A stretch of 64,000 bases of DNA from Scytonematopsis contorta HA4267-MV1 (GTDB lineage Bacteria > Cyanobacteriota > Cyanobacteriia > Cyanobacteriales > Nostocaceae). The notes under the pieces were generated by a model. It was not told the DNA's origin. It saw only the letters and a list, made by a program, of their open reading frames with translations, and ran no database searches. Of the stretch, positions 9,171 through 18,311 are shown piece after piece. Location of the stretch: the NCBI GenBank assembly GCA_019359035.1, contig JAHHIC010000085.1, forward strand, positions 62,001 through 126,000. Reading direction: 5' to 3'. The first letter of the stretch is position 1, and each line of letters opens with the position of its first letter. The position numbers and the translations under genes were made by a program.

Positions 9171-9817
9171 CAACTACAACCGATAAAATACTGCGATTGC
9201 AAATCGAAGTTCCTATTGCTTGCTTTCGGCAATCTCGTGCTCGTGAGTATGCCGAAACTTACCCAGCACCCCCACCTTCAACAGTTTACGGGATGTTATT
9301 GTCTCTTGTAGGAGAAATGGATAGGTATAAACATTGCGGAACTCGTTTAGCAATAGCACTTCTATCTCAACCAGAAAAATCAACTGTCATCCGAACCTTT
9401 AGGCGTTTTAAAAAGAAAGATATCCACGACCCCAGCAATGCTAGACCGGATTATCAGGAATTACTAACAGATGTTAGATTTATTATCTGTGTTGATTCAG
9501 GAACAGATAAATCTCAGCCAATGTTAGCAGAACGTTTACAGATGGCATTTGCTAATCCTTCTTCTCTCAACCGTTTTGGTGGTCTTTGTTTGGGAGAAAG
9601 CCGGGATTTAGTAAATTCAGTTACTTTAGTAGCGAAAAACTATCAAAGTCAATTGCTACAATGGCTAGTGCAGGATGAAAATGGTTCACTAACCTTACCC
9701 TACTGGGTAGACCACGTTGGGTCAAAAGGTACTCGTTGGAAGCGATACTTAATCCTTGAACCTTCTGATTTATCTAATCCTCCTGATTCAGCTTGGACAG
9801 AAATCCAAGCAACTTAG
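9167..9817 (+). CDS. cas5: Cas5 (DevS-like), Cascade 5'-handle binding subunit
   Basis: The 216-residue protein shows the Cas5 N-terminal RAMP pattern LQIEVPIACFRQSRAREYAE and the PPPSTVYGMLLSLVGE stretch common to this family. Cas5 caps the crRNA 5' handle within Cascade. Its start codon overlaps the cas7 stop. An 87-bp gap follows that carries a degenerate CRISPR repeat, so the interference genes (cas6-3-8-7-5) are physically set apart from the adaptation genes. Confidence 0.9.
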   Translation: MTTTTDKILRLQIEVPIACFRQSRAREYAETYPAPPPSTVYGMLLSLVGEMDRYKHCGTRLAIALLSQPEKSTVIRTFRRFKKKDIHDPSNARPDYQELLTDVRFIICVDSGTDKSQPMLAERLQMAFANPSSLNRFGGLCLGESRDLVNSVTLVAKNYQSQLLQWLVQDENGSLTLPYWVDHVGSKGTRWKRYLILEPSDLSNPPDSAWTEIQAT

Positions 9818-9852
9818 AAAAAATTGACAAAGCAACAATACTCTATTCCTCT

Positions 9853-9875
9853 GATGTCGTAAGGCGTTTAAGCAA
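9853..9875 (+). repeat. degenerate CRISPR repeat half inside the cas operon
   Basis: The sequence GATGTCGTAAGGCGTT is identical to positions 15-30 of the array 1 repeat and continues TAAGCAA where the repeat has GAGCAC. It lies in the cas5/cas4-cas1 gap in the same orientation as the arrays. The 5' half of the repeat is not recognisable. It is either the relic of an old array or a crRNA-like regulatory RNA gene. Confidence 0.75.
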
Positions 9876-9904
9876 TTCTTACTCAACCTTGCGCTCATTG
9901 AAAG

Positions 9905-11581
9905 ATGGAAATTTTAGATAAATTATCAGACCATTTAGCAGCCAATTCGGTAGAAACTATTCGCGTTTCTGCTCTTCATGCTCTTGCTTATTGTCCCCGA
10001 CTTTTTTACCTAGAAGAAGTAGAGGAACTCTATACCCAAGACGCAGCAGTATTTGCCGGACGCAGACTGCACGCAGAACTGGAAAAACAAGAAGATGAAG
10101 AGTGGGAAGAATTATTTCTCGAAAGCGAAGAATTAGGATTACGCGGTCGTCTTGATGCTTTACGTACTCGTGATGGACAAACTATTCCATACGAGCATAA
10201 ACGCGGTCGCGCTCACCGTGATGAAAACAAGCAACCACAAGCATGGGAAAGCGATAAATTACAAATTCTTGCCTATGCTTGCTTGCTAGAATCAGCCCTT
10301 GGCATCACCATAAAAGAAGGTCGTATTCGATACCATGCTGATAACGTACTAATTCATGTTCCGTTGGACGATAATGGACGCTCTGCTGTTCGTGCAGCAA
10401 TTAAACAAGCAAATTCTCTCAAAGAATCTACTCACCGACCACCAGTTACAGACAACGAGCGACTATGTGCCCGTTGTTCTCTCGCTCCCGTGTGTTTACC
10501 AGAAGAAGCACGACTTGTCCATGACCGGGAATGGCAACCAATTCGTTTGTTTCCCGAAGACGACGAGCGTCAAATTATTCATGTTCTCGAACCTGGAACA
10601 TCTGTTGGTAGAACCGGAGAACAAATCAAAATTACTCGTCGTAATCAGCCAGTGGAAACAGTCCCCGCTCGTACTGTAGGACAATTAGTTTTGCACAGTT
10701 TCTCGCAAATTTCCACCCAAGCACTACACTTTTGTGTTGAGCAGGGTATTGGCGTTCATTTTATTTCTGGTGGTGGAAGATACCTCGGTAGTTTTGATAA
10801 ACGTAACGGAAGTATTCAGAGACGTATTCGTCAGTATTCTGCTCTTGTCTCACCTAATACTTGTCTGGAATTAGCACGTAAATTAGTAATTTGTCGTGGT
10901 CAAGGACAACGTAAGTTTTTGATGCGGGGGAGTAGGGGAAAAAACAACATGCCAGAAAATTTGAGCAAAGCAATTTCCCAAATGCAACTTTTACTAAAAC
11001 AAGTTCCCCAAGCAAAATCACTGGAATCTTTATTAGGATTTGAGGGAAATTTAGCAGCCCTGTACTTCGGTGCTTTACCCTGTTTAATTGCACCAGAAAT
11101 ACCAGTCGAAATGCGCTTCAATGGCAGAAATCGCCGTCCACCCAAAGATAGGTTCAATGCCCTAATTAGTTTTGGGTATGCATTATTACTCAAAGATGTT
11201 ATGAACAGTATTTTAACTGTTGGCTTGGAACCAGCTTTGGGCTTCTACCATCAGCCGCGCTCACAAGCAGCACCCTTAGCACTCGATTTGATTGAGATTT
11301 TCAGAGTACCTTTGGTTGACATGACCGTATTAGCATCTGTAAATCGTAACCAGTGGGATGTGCGAGAAGATTTTGAAATTCGTGGAGTTCAAGTTTGGCT
11401 GAGTGAAACAGGTCGTCGTAAATTTGTTGAACTATACGAACGTCGTAAGCAAGAAACTTGGAAGCATCCTGCAACAGGTTATTCACTTACTTACCGTCGC
11501 TTATTTGAATTGGAAGTAAGGTTGTTAGAAAAAGAATGGTCGGGTGAAGGTGGTTTATTTGGTCAGTTAATTGTCCGGTGA
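9905..11581 (+). CDS. cas4-cas1: Cas4-Cas1 fusion, spacer adaptation
   Basis: The 558-residue fusion combines prespacer trimming (Cas4) and integration (Cas1). The Cas4 part (about 1-205) has an N-terminal Cys (YCPRLFY), RGRLDALR, IPYEHKRG as the nuclease E-x-K, and a C-terminal CARCSLAPVC cluster for an iron-sulfur centre. The Cas1 part (about 206-558) has the catalytic Glu in GFEGNLAALYF and the His/Asp pair in GFYHQPRSQAAPLALDLIEIFR. Such fusions are known in MYXAN-type and type I-G loci. The Cas7, Cas5 and Cas8 here point to MYXAN. The gene is followed by cas2 after 9 bp. Confidence 0.95.
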   Translation: MEILDKLSDHLAANSVETIRVSALHALAYCPRLFYLEEVEELYTQDAAVFAGRRLHAELEKQEDEEWEELFLESEELGLRGRLDALRTRDGQTIPYEHKRGRAHRDENKQPQAWESDKLQILAYACLLESALGITIKEGRIRYHADNVLIHVPLDDNGRSAVRAAIKQANSLKESTHRPPVTDNERLCARCSLAPVCLPEEARLVHDREWQPIRLFPEDDERQIIHVLEPGTSVGRTGEQIKITRRNQPVETVPARTVGQLVLHSFSQISTQALHFCVEQGIGVHFISGGGRYLGSFDKRNGSIQRRIRQYSALVSPNTCLELARKLVICRGQGQRKFLMRGSRGKNNMPENLSKAISQMQLLLKQVPQAKSLESLLGFEGNLAALYFGALPCLIAPEIPVEMRFNGRNRRPPKDRFNALISFGYALLLKDVMNSILTVGLEPALGFYHQPRSQAAPLALDLIEIFRVPLVDMTVLASVNRNQWDVREDFEIRGVQVWLSETGRRKFVELYERRKQETWKHPATGYSLTYRRLFELEVRLLEKEWSGEGGLFGQLIVR

Positions 11582-11590
11582 GGTGTAATT

Positions 11591-11884
11591 ATGGGAGAAG
11601 CACAACATTTGTACTTAATTTGTTACGACATTCGCGAGCAAAAACGCTGGCGAAAAGCTTACAGTTTGCTCCAAGGATATGGTGAGCGGATACAATATTC
11701 TATATTTCGTTGTTGCTTGACCCAAAGAACCCGAGAAAAATTACGTTGGGAACTGGAGAAAGTATTAGCGAAAGAAGATGACTTGCTGTTGATTCGGTTG
11801 TCGCATCAATGTGTTGCCGCAATACCTGATTACAACCGTCCGAATACATGGTTATATCCGGAAGAACCCTATCGAATTGTTTGA
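11591..11884 (+). CDS. cas2: Cas2, adaptation endonuclease fold subunit
   Basis: The 97-residue protein has the Cas2 ferredoxin-like start YLICYDIREQKRWRKAYSLL, then GERIQYSIFRC, and ends near typical length. Cas2 bridges Cas1 dimers during spacer integration. GAGGTG lies upstream of the ATG. The conserved leader of array 2 begins directly after the stop codon, so cas2 and array 2 are tightly joined with no space for a terminator. Confidence 0.95.
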   Translation: MGEAQHLYLICYDIREQKRWRKAYSLLQGYGERIQYSIFRCCLTQRTREKLRWELEKVLAKEDDLLLIRLSHQCVAAIPDYNRPNTWLYPEEPYRIV

Positions 11885-12153
11885 TGCATGGATCTGCGGC
11901 TGTTGAGTGAATCAGTTGGCAATAATTGTCTCAATGTCTTACTAGGAAATAACTTCACGCTCTTTAGAGTCCTCGGAGGTGCTTGCATTTTTGCAAAACA
12001 AGCTGAAAGGCTTGCTAGGTAAGATTTTTACATTTGGCTATTTGACTAAAAGTGAGGATTTAGTACAATTTGATTGGCTGAAATTAAATTTCCTGGGAGG
12101 TGCTTGCAAAATCAAAATTCAGTGCTTACTGGGAAAGAGTTTCAGACTTCGCT
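11885..12153 (+). promoter_or_regulatory. CRISPR leader of array 2
   Basis: This is the homologue of the array 1 leader and shares the opening TGCATGGATCTG, two GGTGCTTGCA elements and the AAATCAAAATTCAG segment before the first repeat. A promoter-like TTGACT (12042-12047) and TACAAT (12064-12069), 16 bp apart, lie where the array 1 leader has its own pair. The -10 is identical in the two leaders. It starts immediately after the cas2 stop. Confidence 0.8.
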
Positions 12154-15100
12154 GTGTTTTAACCTTAGATGCCGTAAGGCGTTGAGCACATTTAGAAGAT
12201 ACCAAACTTTTAGCAGATTATTTGTGTTTTAACCTTAGATGCCGTAAGGCGTTGAGCACTATCTTGTCTTTTTCTTTTTTAACGTAGAATCTTTTGTGTT
12301 TTAACCTTAGATGCCGTAAGGCGTTGAGCACGAACATCAAGAGTTAACGTTCCCTGTTCGGAAGTTGTGTTTTAACCTTAGATGCCGTAAGGCGTTGAGC
12401 ACGAACATGATTAACTCGTTCAGCTATCACTTCTTCTAGTGTTTTAACCTTAGATGCCGTAAGGCGTTGAGCACAAAAATAGAAAAATAGATATCTATTT
12501 TCATCCGAGTGTTTTAACCTTAGATGCCGTAAGGCGTTGAGCACGGAATCAAATGACTCTAATTCGATATCGTCTGTTTGTGTTTTAACCTTAGATGCCG
12601 TAAGGCGTTGAGCACTATCTATTTTTGAAAATAGATATCGAAATTATGAAAAGTGTTTTAACCTTAGATGCCGTAAGGCGTTGAGCACTGACAAATCTTT
12701 CTTTGTCTCTTAGGATTGTCATGTGTTTTAACCTTAGATGCCGTAAGGCGTTGAGCACATTCCGATTTATCCGAAACTCATGGAGTTGTGTATGTGTTTT
12801 AACCTTAGATGCCGTAAGGCGTTGAGCACCTATGTTGTCTAGTTCTTTCGCTACGTTTTCGGAGTGTTTTAACCTTAGATGCCGTAAGGCGTTGAGCACA
12901 CACCAAATCGAAAGATAGAAATGGTGCGTTTGGCGGTGTTTTAACCTTAGATGCCGTAAGGCGTTGAGCACAAAGCATCCGAAGTTATCGAACGGGTATT
13001 CGACTAGTGTTTTAACCTTAGATGCCGTAAGGCGTTGAGCACTATCCATCTCTCGAAGCATCTCATCGATGTGTTTAGGAAGTGTTTTAACCTTAGATGC
13101 CGTAAGGCGTTGAGCACGGCATATACGCTTTGTGAAATGTTAGAAATCAACCGTGTTTTAACCTTAGATGCCGTAAGGCGTTGAGCACTTCCAATGCGAA
13201 AATATTAAACTTCGGTACTGCCAGTGTTTTAACCTTAGATGCCGTAAGGCGTTGAGCACTAATATAGGCATCGTATTTAAAGCAGAAGTTTACAAGTGTT
13301 TTAACCTTAGATGCCGTAAGGCGTTGAGCACCGTCTAGAACGAACGCAATACCCCGAAACGAGTAATGTGTTTTAACCTTAGATGCCGTAAGGCGTTGAG
13401 CACGGAATCCTCACGACAACAAAAACACAATCGAGTAGTGTTTTAACCTTAGATGCCGTAAGGCGTTGAGCACACCTACATCAGATAGATTTACTCCGAT
13501 TTCGTCAAGTGTTTTAACCTTAGATGCCGTAAGGCGTTGAGCACTTGCTCACGGCGAATCGGTGAAAAACGAATTTGTTGTGTTTTAACCTTAGATGCCG
13601 TAAGGCGTTGAGCACTATTTGAGGACGAAATGAAAGAGGAAATTATTAGTAGTGTTTTAACCTTAGATGCCGTAAGGCGTTGAGCACTTTAACGTACTCG
13701 GATAGGGAGCGTTCTTCTAATAGTGTGTTTTAACCTTAGATGCCGTAAGGCGTTGAGCACACTTATTTAGTTGCTTTCGGAAACTACACCAGAGAAGTGT
13801 TTTAACCTTAGATGCCGTAAGGCGTTGAGCACTTCCCGATTTCGTAGAAAACAAACGAAATCGGGAAGTGTTTTAACCTTAGATGCCGTAAGGCGTTGAG
13901 CACTAAACATACCCAAACAATTAACGAAAGAATCCGAAGTGTTTTAACCTTAGATGCCGTAAGGCGTTGAGCACTATGACATATCGACGAATACCCAAAA
14001 TTCTTATTGGTGTTTTAACCTTAGATGCCGTAAGGCGTTGAGCACAATGATGATATTGTTTTCCATTTGGAGACAGTACGGAGTGTTTTAACCTTAGATG
14101 CCGTAAGGCGTTGAGCACTTACACGACGATAATGGTAAGTTTAAATCACAAGGTGTTTTAACCTTAGATGCCGTAAGGCGTTGAGCACGTTCATGATTCC
14201 GAAACAGCGAAAGGATTCTATCGGTGTTTTAACCTTAGATGCCGTAAGGCGTTGAGCACTGTTAACTCGCAATTAGATATAGCGATATAGCCAATGTGTT
14301 TTAACCTTAGATGCCGTAAGGCGTTGAGCACTTACACGACGATAATGGTAAGTTTAAATCACAAGGTGTTTTAACCTTAGATGCCGTAAGGCGTTGAGCA
14401 CGTTCATGATTCCGAAACAGCGAAAGGATTCTATCGGTGTTTTAACCTTAGATGCCGTAAGGCGTTGAGCACAGCGATGACGAAGTAGAAGAAGTGATAG
14501 CTGAACGGTGTTTTAACCTTAGATGCCGTAAGGCGTTGAGCACTTATAGCTGCGGGGAAGTTTTTAACCGAATCTTTGTGTTTTAACCTTAGATGCCGTA
14601 AGGCGTTGAGCACAGCTACGCACAAAAAGACCCTTATCCTTTGACATGTTTGTGTTTTAACCTTAGATGCCGTAAGGCGTTGAGCACAAAGATGTAGCCG
14701 CGTACAAAGCGGAGGCATTAATGTGTTTTAACCTTAGATGCCGTAAGGCGTTGAGCACTCATTGCTTTGACTACTGTTCAACAAACATTTTTCTGTGTTT
14801 TAACCTTAGATGCCGTAAGGCGTTGAGCACTCGCCTGTAGAGTGCCCTGCAACTTATTATATGGATGTGTTTTAACCTTAGATGCCGTAAGGCGTTGAGC
14901 ACAGACTTTAATTATGTATTACCACTGTCGCTAAAGTGTGTTTTAACCTTAGATGCCGTAAGGCGTTGAGCACTGTTGGATGAGGAAATTGAGGTTCCCG
15001 AAATCTTGGAGTGTTTTAACCTTAGATGCCGTAAGGCGTTGAGCACCATCATATCAGATTGCATCTGTTCCTGCATCAGCAGTGTTTTAACCTTAGATGC

Positions 15101-16338
15101 CGTAAGGCGTTGAGCACTGTAACAAGAATAAAGTCATCGTCGGTAACGACAAGTGTTTTAACCTTAGATGCCGTAAGGCGTTGAGCACATATCTCTACGT
15201 ATTCCCACGCAATCAACATCTACGTGTGTTTTAACCTTAGATGCCGTAAGGCGTTGAGCACAACTGTGGAACCGTTTTTCAACGCATGAAACTTGAGAGT
15301 GTTTTAACCTTAGATGCCGTAAGGCGTTGAGCACTACAGGATTGTCAGCAGTATTTTTTTAGGCAATATTGTGTTTTAACCTTAGATGCCGTAAGGCGTT
15401 GAGCACACAGTAATCCAGGCTATTGGGACAAGAAGTCAGAAGTGTTTTAACCTTAGATGCCGTAAGGCGTTGAGCACTATCATTAGTCTCCTGGCTACAT
15501 GCGCTGAAGGTAGTGTTTTAACCTTAGATGCCGTAAGGCGTTGAGCACTAGATAATTTTGGTTTACGTCCACCTCCACCGAGGTGTTTTAACCTTAGATG
15601 CCGTAAGGCGTTGAGCACTAAACAACGCTATTCGTCAAAGAATCTTTGATTTAGAGTGTTTTAACCTTAGATGCCGTAAGGCGTTGAGCACAGATTCAGC
15701 GGAAAAGATTAAGCTTAGAAGGTGTCTTAGTGTTTTAACCTTAGATGCCGTAAGGCGTTGAGCACTCGTCAGAGAAGTAAAGACCGATGTCTATTTCTTG
15801 TGTTTTAACCTTAGATGCCGTAAGGCGTTGAGCACGAACAATCGCTATTAAGAATTGATGCTTTTTCTCCGTGTTTTAACCTTAGATGCCGTAAGGCGTT
15901 GAGCACAACCGGGAGTTCAGCAAGATAATAGCAATTCAAAATGTGTTTTAACCTTAGATGCCGTAAGGCGTTGAGCACACTTAAGGATGCAAATACAACA
16001 AGAAGAGAGTAAATTGTGTTTTAACCTTAGATGCCGTAAGGCGTTGAGCACTGTTCTTATCCCCTACCATTCTTTCGCCTTTAAACGTGTTTTAACCTTA
16101 GATGCCGTAAGGCGTTGAGCACGGCAGAGTTTAGAATTTAATTACAAAAAGCCTGAAGTGTTTTAACCTTAGATGCCGTAAGGCGTTGAGCACGCTTTAT
16201 ATAACTTGGCAAGAAATTAGAGAAAGGTTGTGTTTTAACCTTAGATGCCGTAAGGCGTTGAGCACACATACTTAAGCGACTTTCTCCCAACCAAAAGACG
16301 GAGTGTTTTAACCTTAGATGCCGTAAGGCGTTGAGCAC
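12154..16338 (+). CRISPR. CRISPR array 2: 59 repeats of 36 bp, 58 spacers
   Basis: Near-identical 36-bp repeats begin GTGTTTTAACCT, continue TAGATGCCG and end TAAGGCGTTGAGCAC. They run from 12154 to a last copy at 16303-16338, with spacers of about 34-38 bp. Positions 10-14 (CCTTA) and 22-26 (TAAGG) pair to form a five-bp hairpin. Spacers 28 and 29 (14119-14152, 14189-14223) recur exactly as spacers 31 and 32 (14332-14365, 14402-14436). Spacer 24 is a perfect inverted repeat. Open frames on the minus strand across this region (repeat peptides such as VLNALRHLRLKH) are artefacts. Confidence 0.99.
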
Positions 16339-16658
16339 TTTACCAAAGCCCAATCACTAATGGTAGAACCTTTTGTCGTCATCAACCAAATTGGAGAGCG
16401 CTGATAACTCGGACCAATGCCAAAAGTCTATTTGGTCTGTATAAGTTTTGATTGAGTCAGCCACGTAAGGATTAGGAATATCAATATAGTACAAAAAATA
16501 GTATACTATTATTTTATGCTTTGTGTATGCCATTTTCGGAAAATCTTAATACAAGCCCCAAACCAATTGAAATGTGACCATCTCCTCAAATGTTTGGACA
16601 AACAGTAAACTTTGGGCAACTTTGTCCAATAATTAAGTTACAGCTTCTAACCCTATAT
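16339..16658. other. non-coding stretch after array 2
   Basis: No credible gene is visible. The sequence is AT-rich, does not contain further recognisable repeats of the array, and leads into the 3' end of the Uma2 gene on the other strand. Confidence 0.5.
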
Positions 16659-17264
16659 TTACCAAACTACGCTTAACTTTAATACAAACCCAGGTAAAAT
16701 ATCTTCCCCACTTAATGTAGTAGGGTTATTTAACTCTTCTACAGCAGTGTTGGGACGGTAAATATAAACTTTGCGGTTAACTCTATCAATCAGCCAGCCT
16801 AATAAAGTACCATTTTCTATATACTCTTCCATTTTGGTTTTTAAAGTCTTCAACACATCTGAGTCAGAACGCAATTCAATCACAAATTCTGGACAGATAG
16901 GGGCGAATTTTTTACGTTGCTCTGGGGGAAGTGCTTCCCAACGTGTCTTTTTTATCCATGCTGCATCAGGAGAGCGTACCGCACCATTCGATAATGTAAA
17001 CCCACCGCTTGAACCAAACCCCACCCCTGTATTATCTTGCTTTACCCATATACCTAATTCCACGATTAAATCAAAATTTCGCTGGTCGGTTTCTGAACCC
17101 GTGGGAGGCATAAATATAACTTCTCCTGTTGCGTTGCGTTCGATACGGAAATTTTTATTAAGCTGACAAAAATCATAAAATTGGTCATCAGTCAGCGACA
17201 CAACAGGATGAAATTGCACCACCATCGGATTAATCTCTGTTGTAAATGGAAGTTGTGCAGTCAT
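16659..17264 (-). CDS. Uma2-family PD-(D/E)XK endonuclease-like protein (DUF820)
   Basis: The 201-residue protein has the Uma2/DUF820 layout. SLTDDQFYDFCQLNKNFRIE is the start of the fold, followed by FMPPTGSETDQRN, the acidic residue in VRSPDAAWI and FVIELRSDSD as the E-x-R/K position, then GWLIDRVNRKVYIYRP. The family has a restriction-endonuclease-like fold and is hugely expanded in cyanobacteria. Its physiological role is unknown. It lies alone, convergent with array 2. A second, distant Uma2 gene occurs at 48861. Confidence 0.85.
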   Translation of the reverse strand: MTAQLPFTTEINPMVVQFHPVVSLTDDQFYDFCQLNKNFRIERNATGEVIFMPPTGSETDQRNFDLIVELGIWVKQDNTGVGFGSSGGFTLSNGAVRSPDAAWIKKTRWEALPPEQRKKFAPICPEFVIELRSDSDVLKTLKTKMEEYIENGTLLGWLIDRVNRKVYIYRPNTAVEELNNPTTLSGEDILPGFVLKLSVVW

Positions 17265-17382
17265 ATATCCTTCTTCCCAATTTTTTGATATTTGGCTCGG
17301 CTTACTGTTAATCCACCTTTATTCTAATAATGCCTCCCCCTGACATCTTAAACCTCACCGTATAAACCCAGATATATTCTAG

Positions 17383-17460
17383 TATTAAATAATTCCAGAC
17401 TCATGCAATCCATTTCATCCAAACACGGACTCGCTTTCATCTAAGTAAAAAATTTCGTGA
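17383..17460 (-). pseudogene. aroB: fragment of a duplicated aroB gene
   Basis: About 75 bp here align to the interior of the intact aroB at about 20137-20213, in the same orientation. Both carry ATGCAAT-CATTTCATCCAAAC, GGACTCGCTT-CAT and AATTTCG, with scattered substitutions, mostly transitions. The matching aroB segment encodes roughly [17 protein letters not shown]. No other part of aroB is recognisable around it. It is a decayed relic of a partial aroB duplication. Confidence 0.75.
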
Positions 17461-17513
17461 TAAATAGTTTTTAGTATATTTCTACCATCTCATAAAGCTA
17501 TTGGTCTTTTGCT

Positions 17514-17813
17514 CTACATCTGGGTGTCGCGAAAGTTGACAACTAATAGCCTTCTTTTTTGTGAGTGCCGTCGTAAAACAGATTTGATGTTCGCTTTTGT
17601 AACTTTCTCTCCCAATTTTTGAGTAAGAAGCCTCCATATAGAGCTTCCAACAGACCTTATGTATACTTCATCATAACCTGCTGCTGAGGCTATTTCTTGA
17701 TAAGTATAACCAAGCCAGCATTTTTGAAATACTAGTTCTTGAATGTCGTTCAAGCGTGCTGGTTCAATCATCGCATCCAAAATCGCACAAGCTTCTTCAA
17801 GTGTCATGTCCAT
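17514..17813 (-). CDS. stand-alone HTH domain like the N-terminus of vWA-MoxR-associated/NTPase proteins
   Basis: The ~99-residue product contains MTLEEACAILDAMIEPARLN, then IQELVFQKCWLGYTYQEIA, then YIRSVGSSIWRLLTQKLG. This is the helix-turn-helix module that in cyanobacteria usually forms the N-terminus of large AAA, NACHT or WD40 proteins. Here it stands alone. I took ATG 17813. A longer frame using TTG at 17879 lacks a ribosome site. No NTPase partner follows it. It could be a remnant of a larger conflict-type protein or a free adaptor. Confidence 0.7.
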   Translation of the reverse strand: MDMTLEEACAILDAMIEPARLNDIQELVFQKCWLGYTYQEIASAAGYDEVYIRSVGSSIWRLLTQKLGEKVTKANIKSVLRRHSQKRRLLVVNFRDTQM

Positions 17814-17879
17814 GTTAAATAATTTATTTAGTAGTTCCGCACAAGAGAAACAATATATGTTTAGTTTTGTAAACAGCAA

Positions 17880-18227
17880 AAATAGGTAAACTATAGTTTT
17901 TTAATCAATTTACATTTCGTGACATAATTTTGTTTATTTGTGCTAATTAACTTATTTAGGGGTTAGCAATGACAAATATGCTGTCTGTAAATTATTTAGT
18001 AAAATTAATAATATGTTTAATAAATTACATTGAGTACGATAAATATCTTACTAGTATTTGATTATACAGTGAAACGGTATAAAAAAATAATTACATCCTC
18101 CTAGAGTAAAAAATTGACAATCAAAAGAGAATAAAGCTTTATACAAAATTGTCAAAAGTTCAATCTTTTTAGTAAGGAAAATATAAAATGAATCAAAAAT
18201 TCTGACAATGTCTACCTCACTGTTTAT
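17880..18227. other. non-coding AT-rich gap
   Basis: The gap between the HTH gene and the terminator of the next minus-strand gene has no frame with credible composition. One minus-strand open frame (18051-18290) has no ribosome site, covers a terminator and looks random. Confidence 0.5.
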
Positions 18228-18230
18228 ATA

Positions 18231-18255
18231 AAAAGCCGTCCCAGATGAGACGGTT
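18231..18255 (-). terminator. rho-independent terminator of unknown-module copy 1
   Basis: Read on the minus strand, CCGTC, an eight-base loop and GACGG are followed at once by CTTTTTATA. This is a good intrinsic terminator for the minus-strand pair ending at 18312. A second small hairpin, GACCG...CGGTC, lies at 18265-18282. Confidence 0.7.
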
Positions 18256-18311
18256 GACAGAAAAGACCGACTCAAAGCGGTCAAATTCAATTTCGTATTC
18301 TCAAGTTAGCG

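Noticed and set aside
9853-9904. A confident claim that the degenerate repeat in the cas operon guides Cascade to the cas promoter
   Set aside because: Only a six-base seed match is visible, which is expected by chance at a noticeable rate. Kept only as a hypothesis.
9905-11581. Type I-G assignment based on the Cas4-Cas1 fusion
   Set aside because: The Cas7, Cas5, Cas6 and Cas8 here are of the dev/MYXAN kind, and the Csb-type genes of I-G are absent.
12190-16302. Self-targeting spacers against genes in this window
   Set aside because: I saw no spacer matching another part of the window by eye. A proper search was not possible.
12344-16353. Minus-strand open frames across array 2 (and 2386-2574 in array 1) encoding VLNALRHLRLKH and AQRLTASKVKT repeats
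   Set aside because: They are translations of CRISPR repeats in two frames. Spacer parts are unrelated and there are no ribosome sites.
18051-18290. 79-codon minus-strand frame downstream of module copy 1
   Set aside because: It runs across a clear intrinsic terminator and has random composition.
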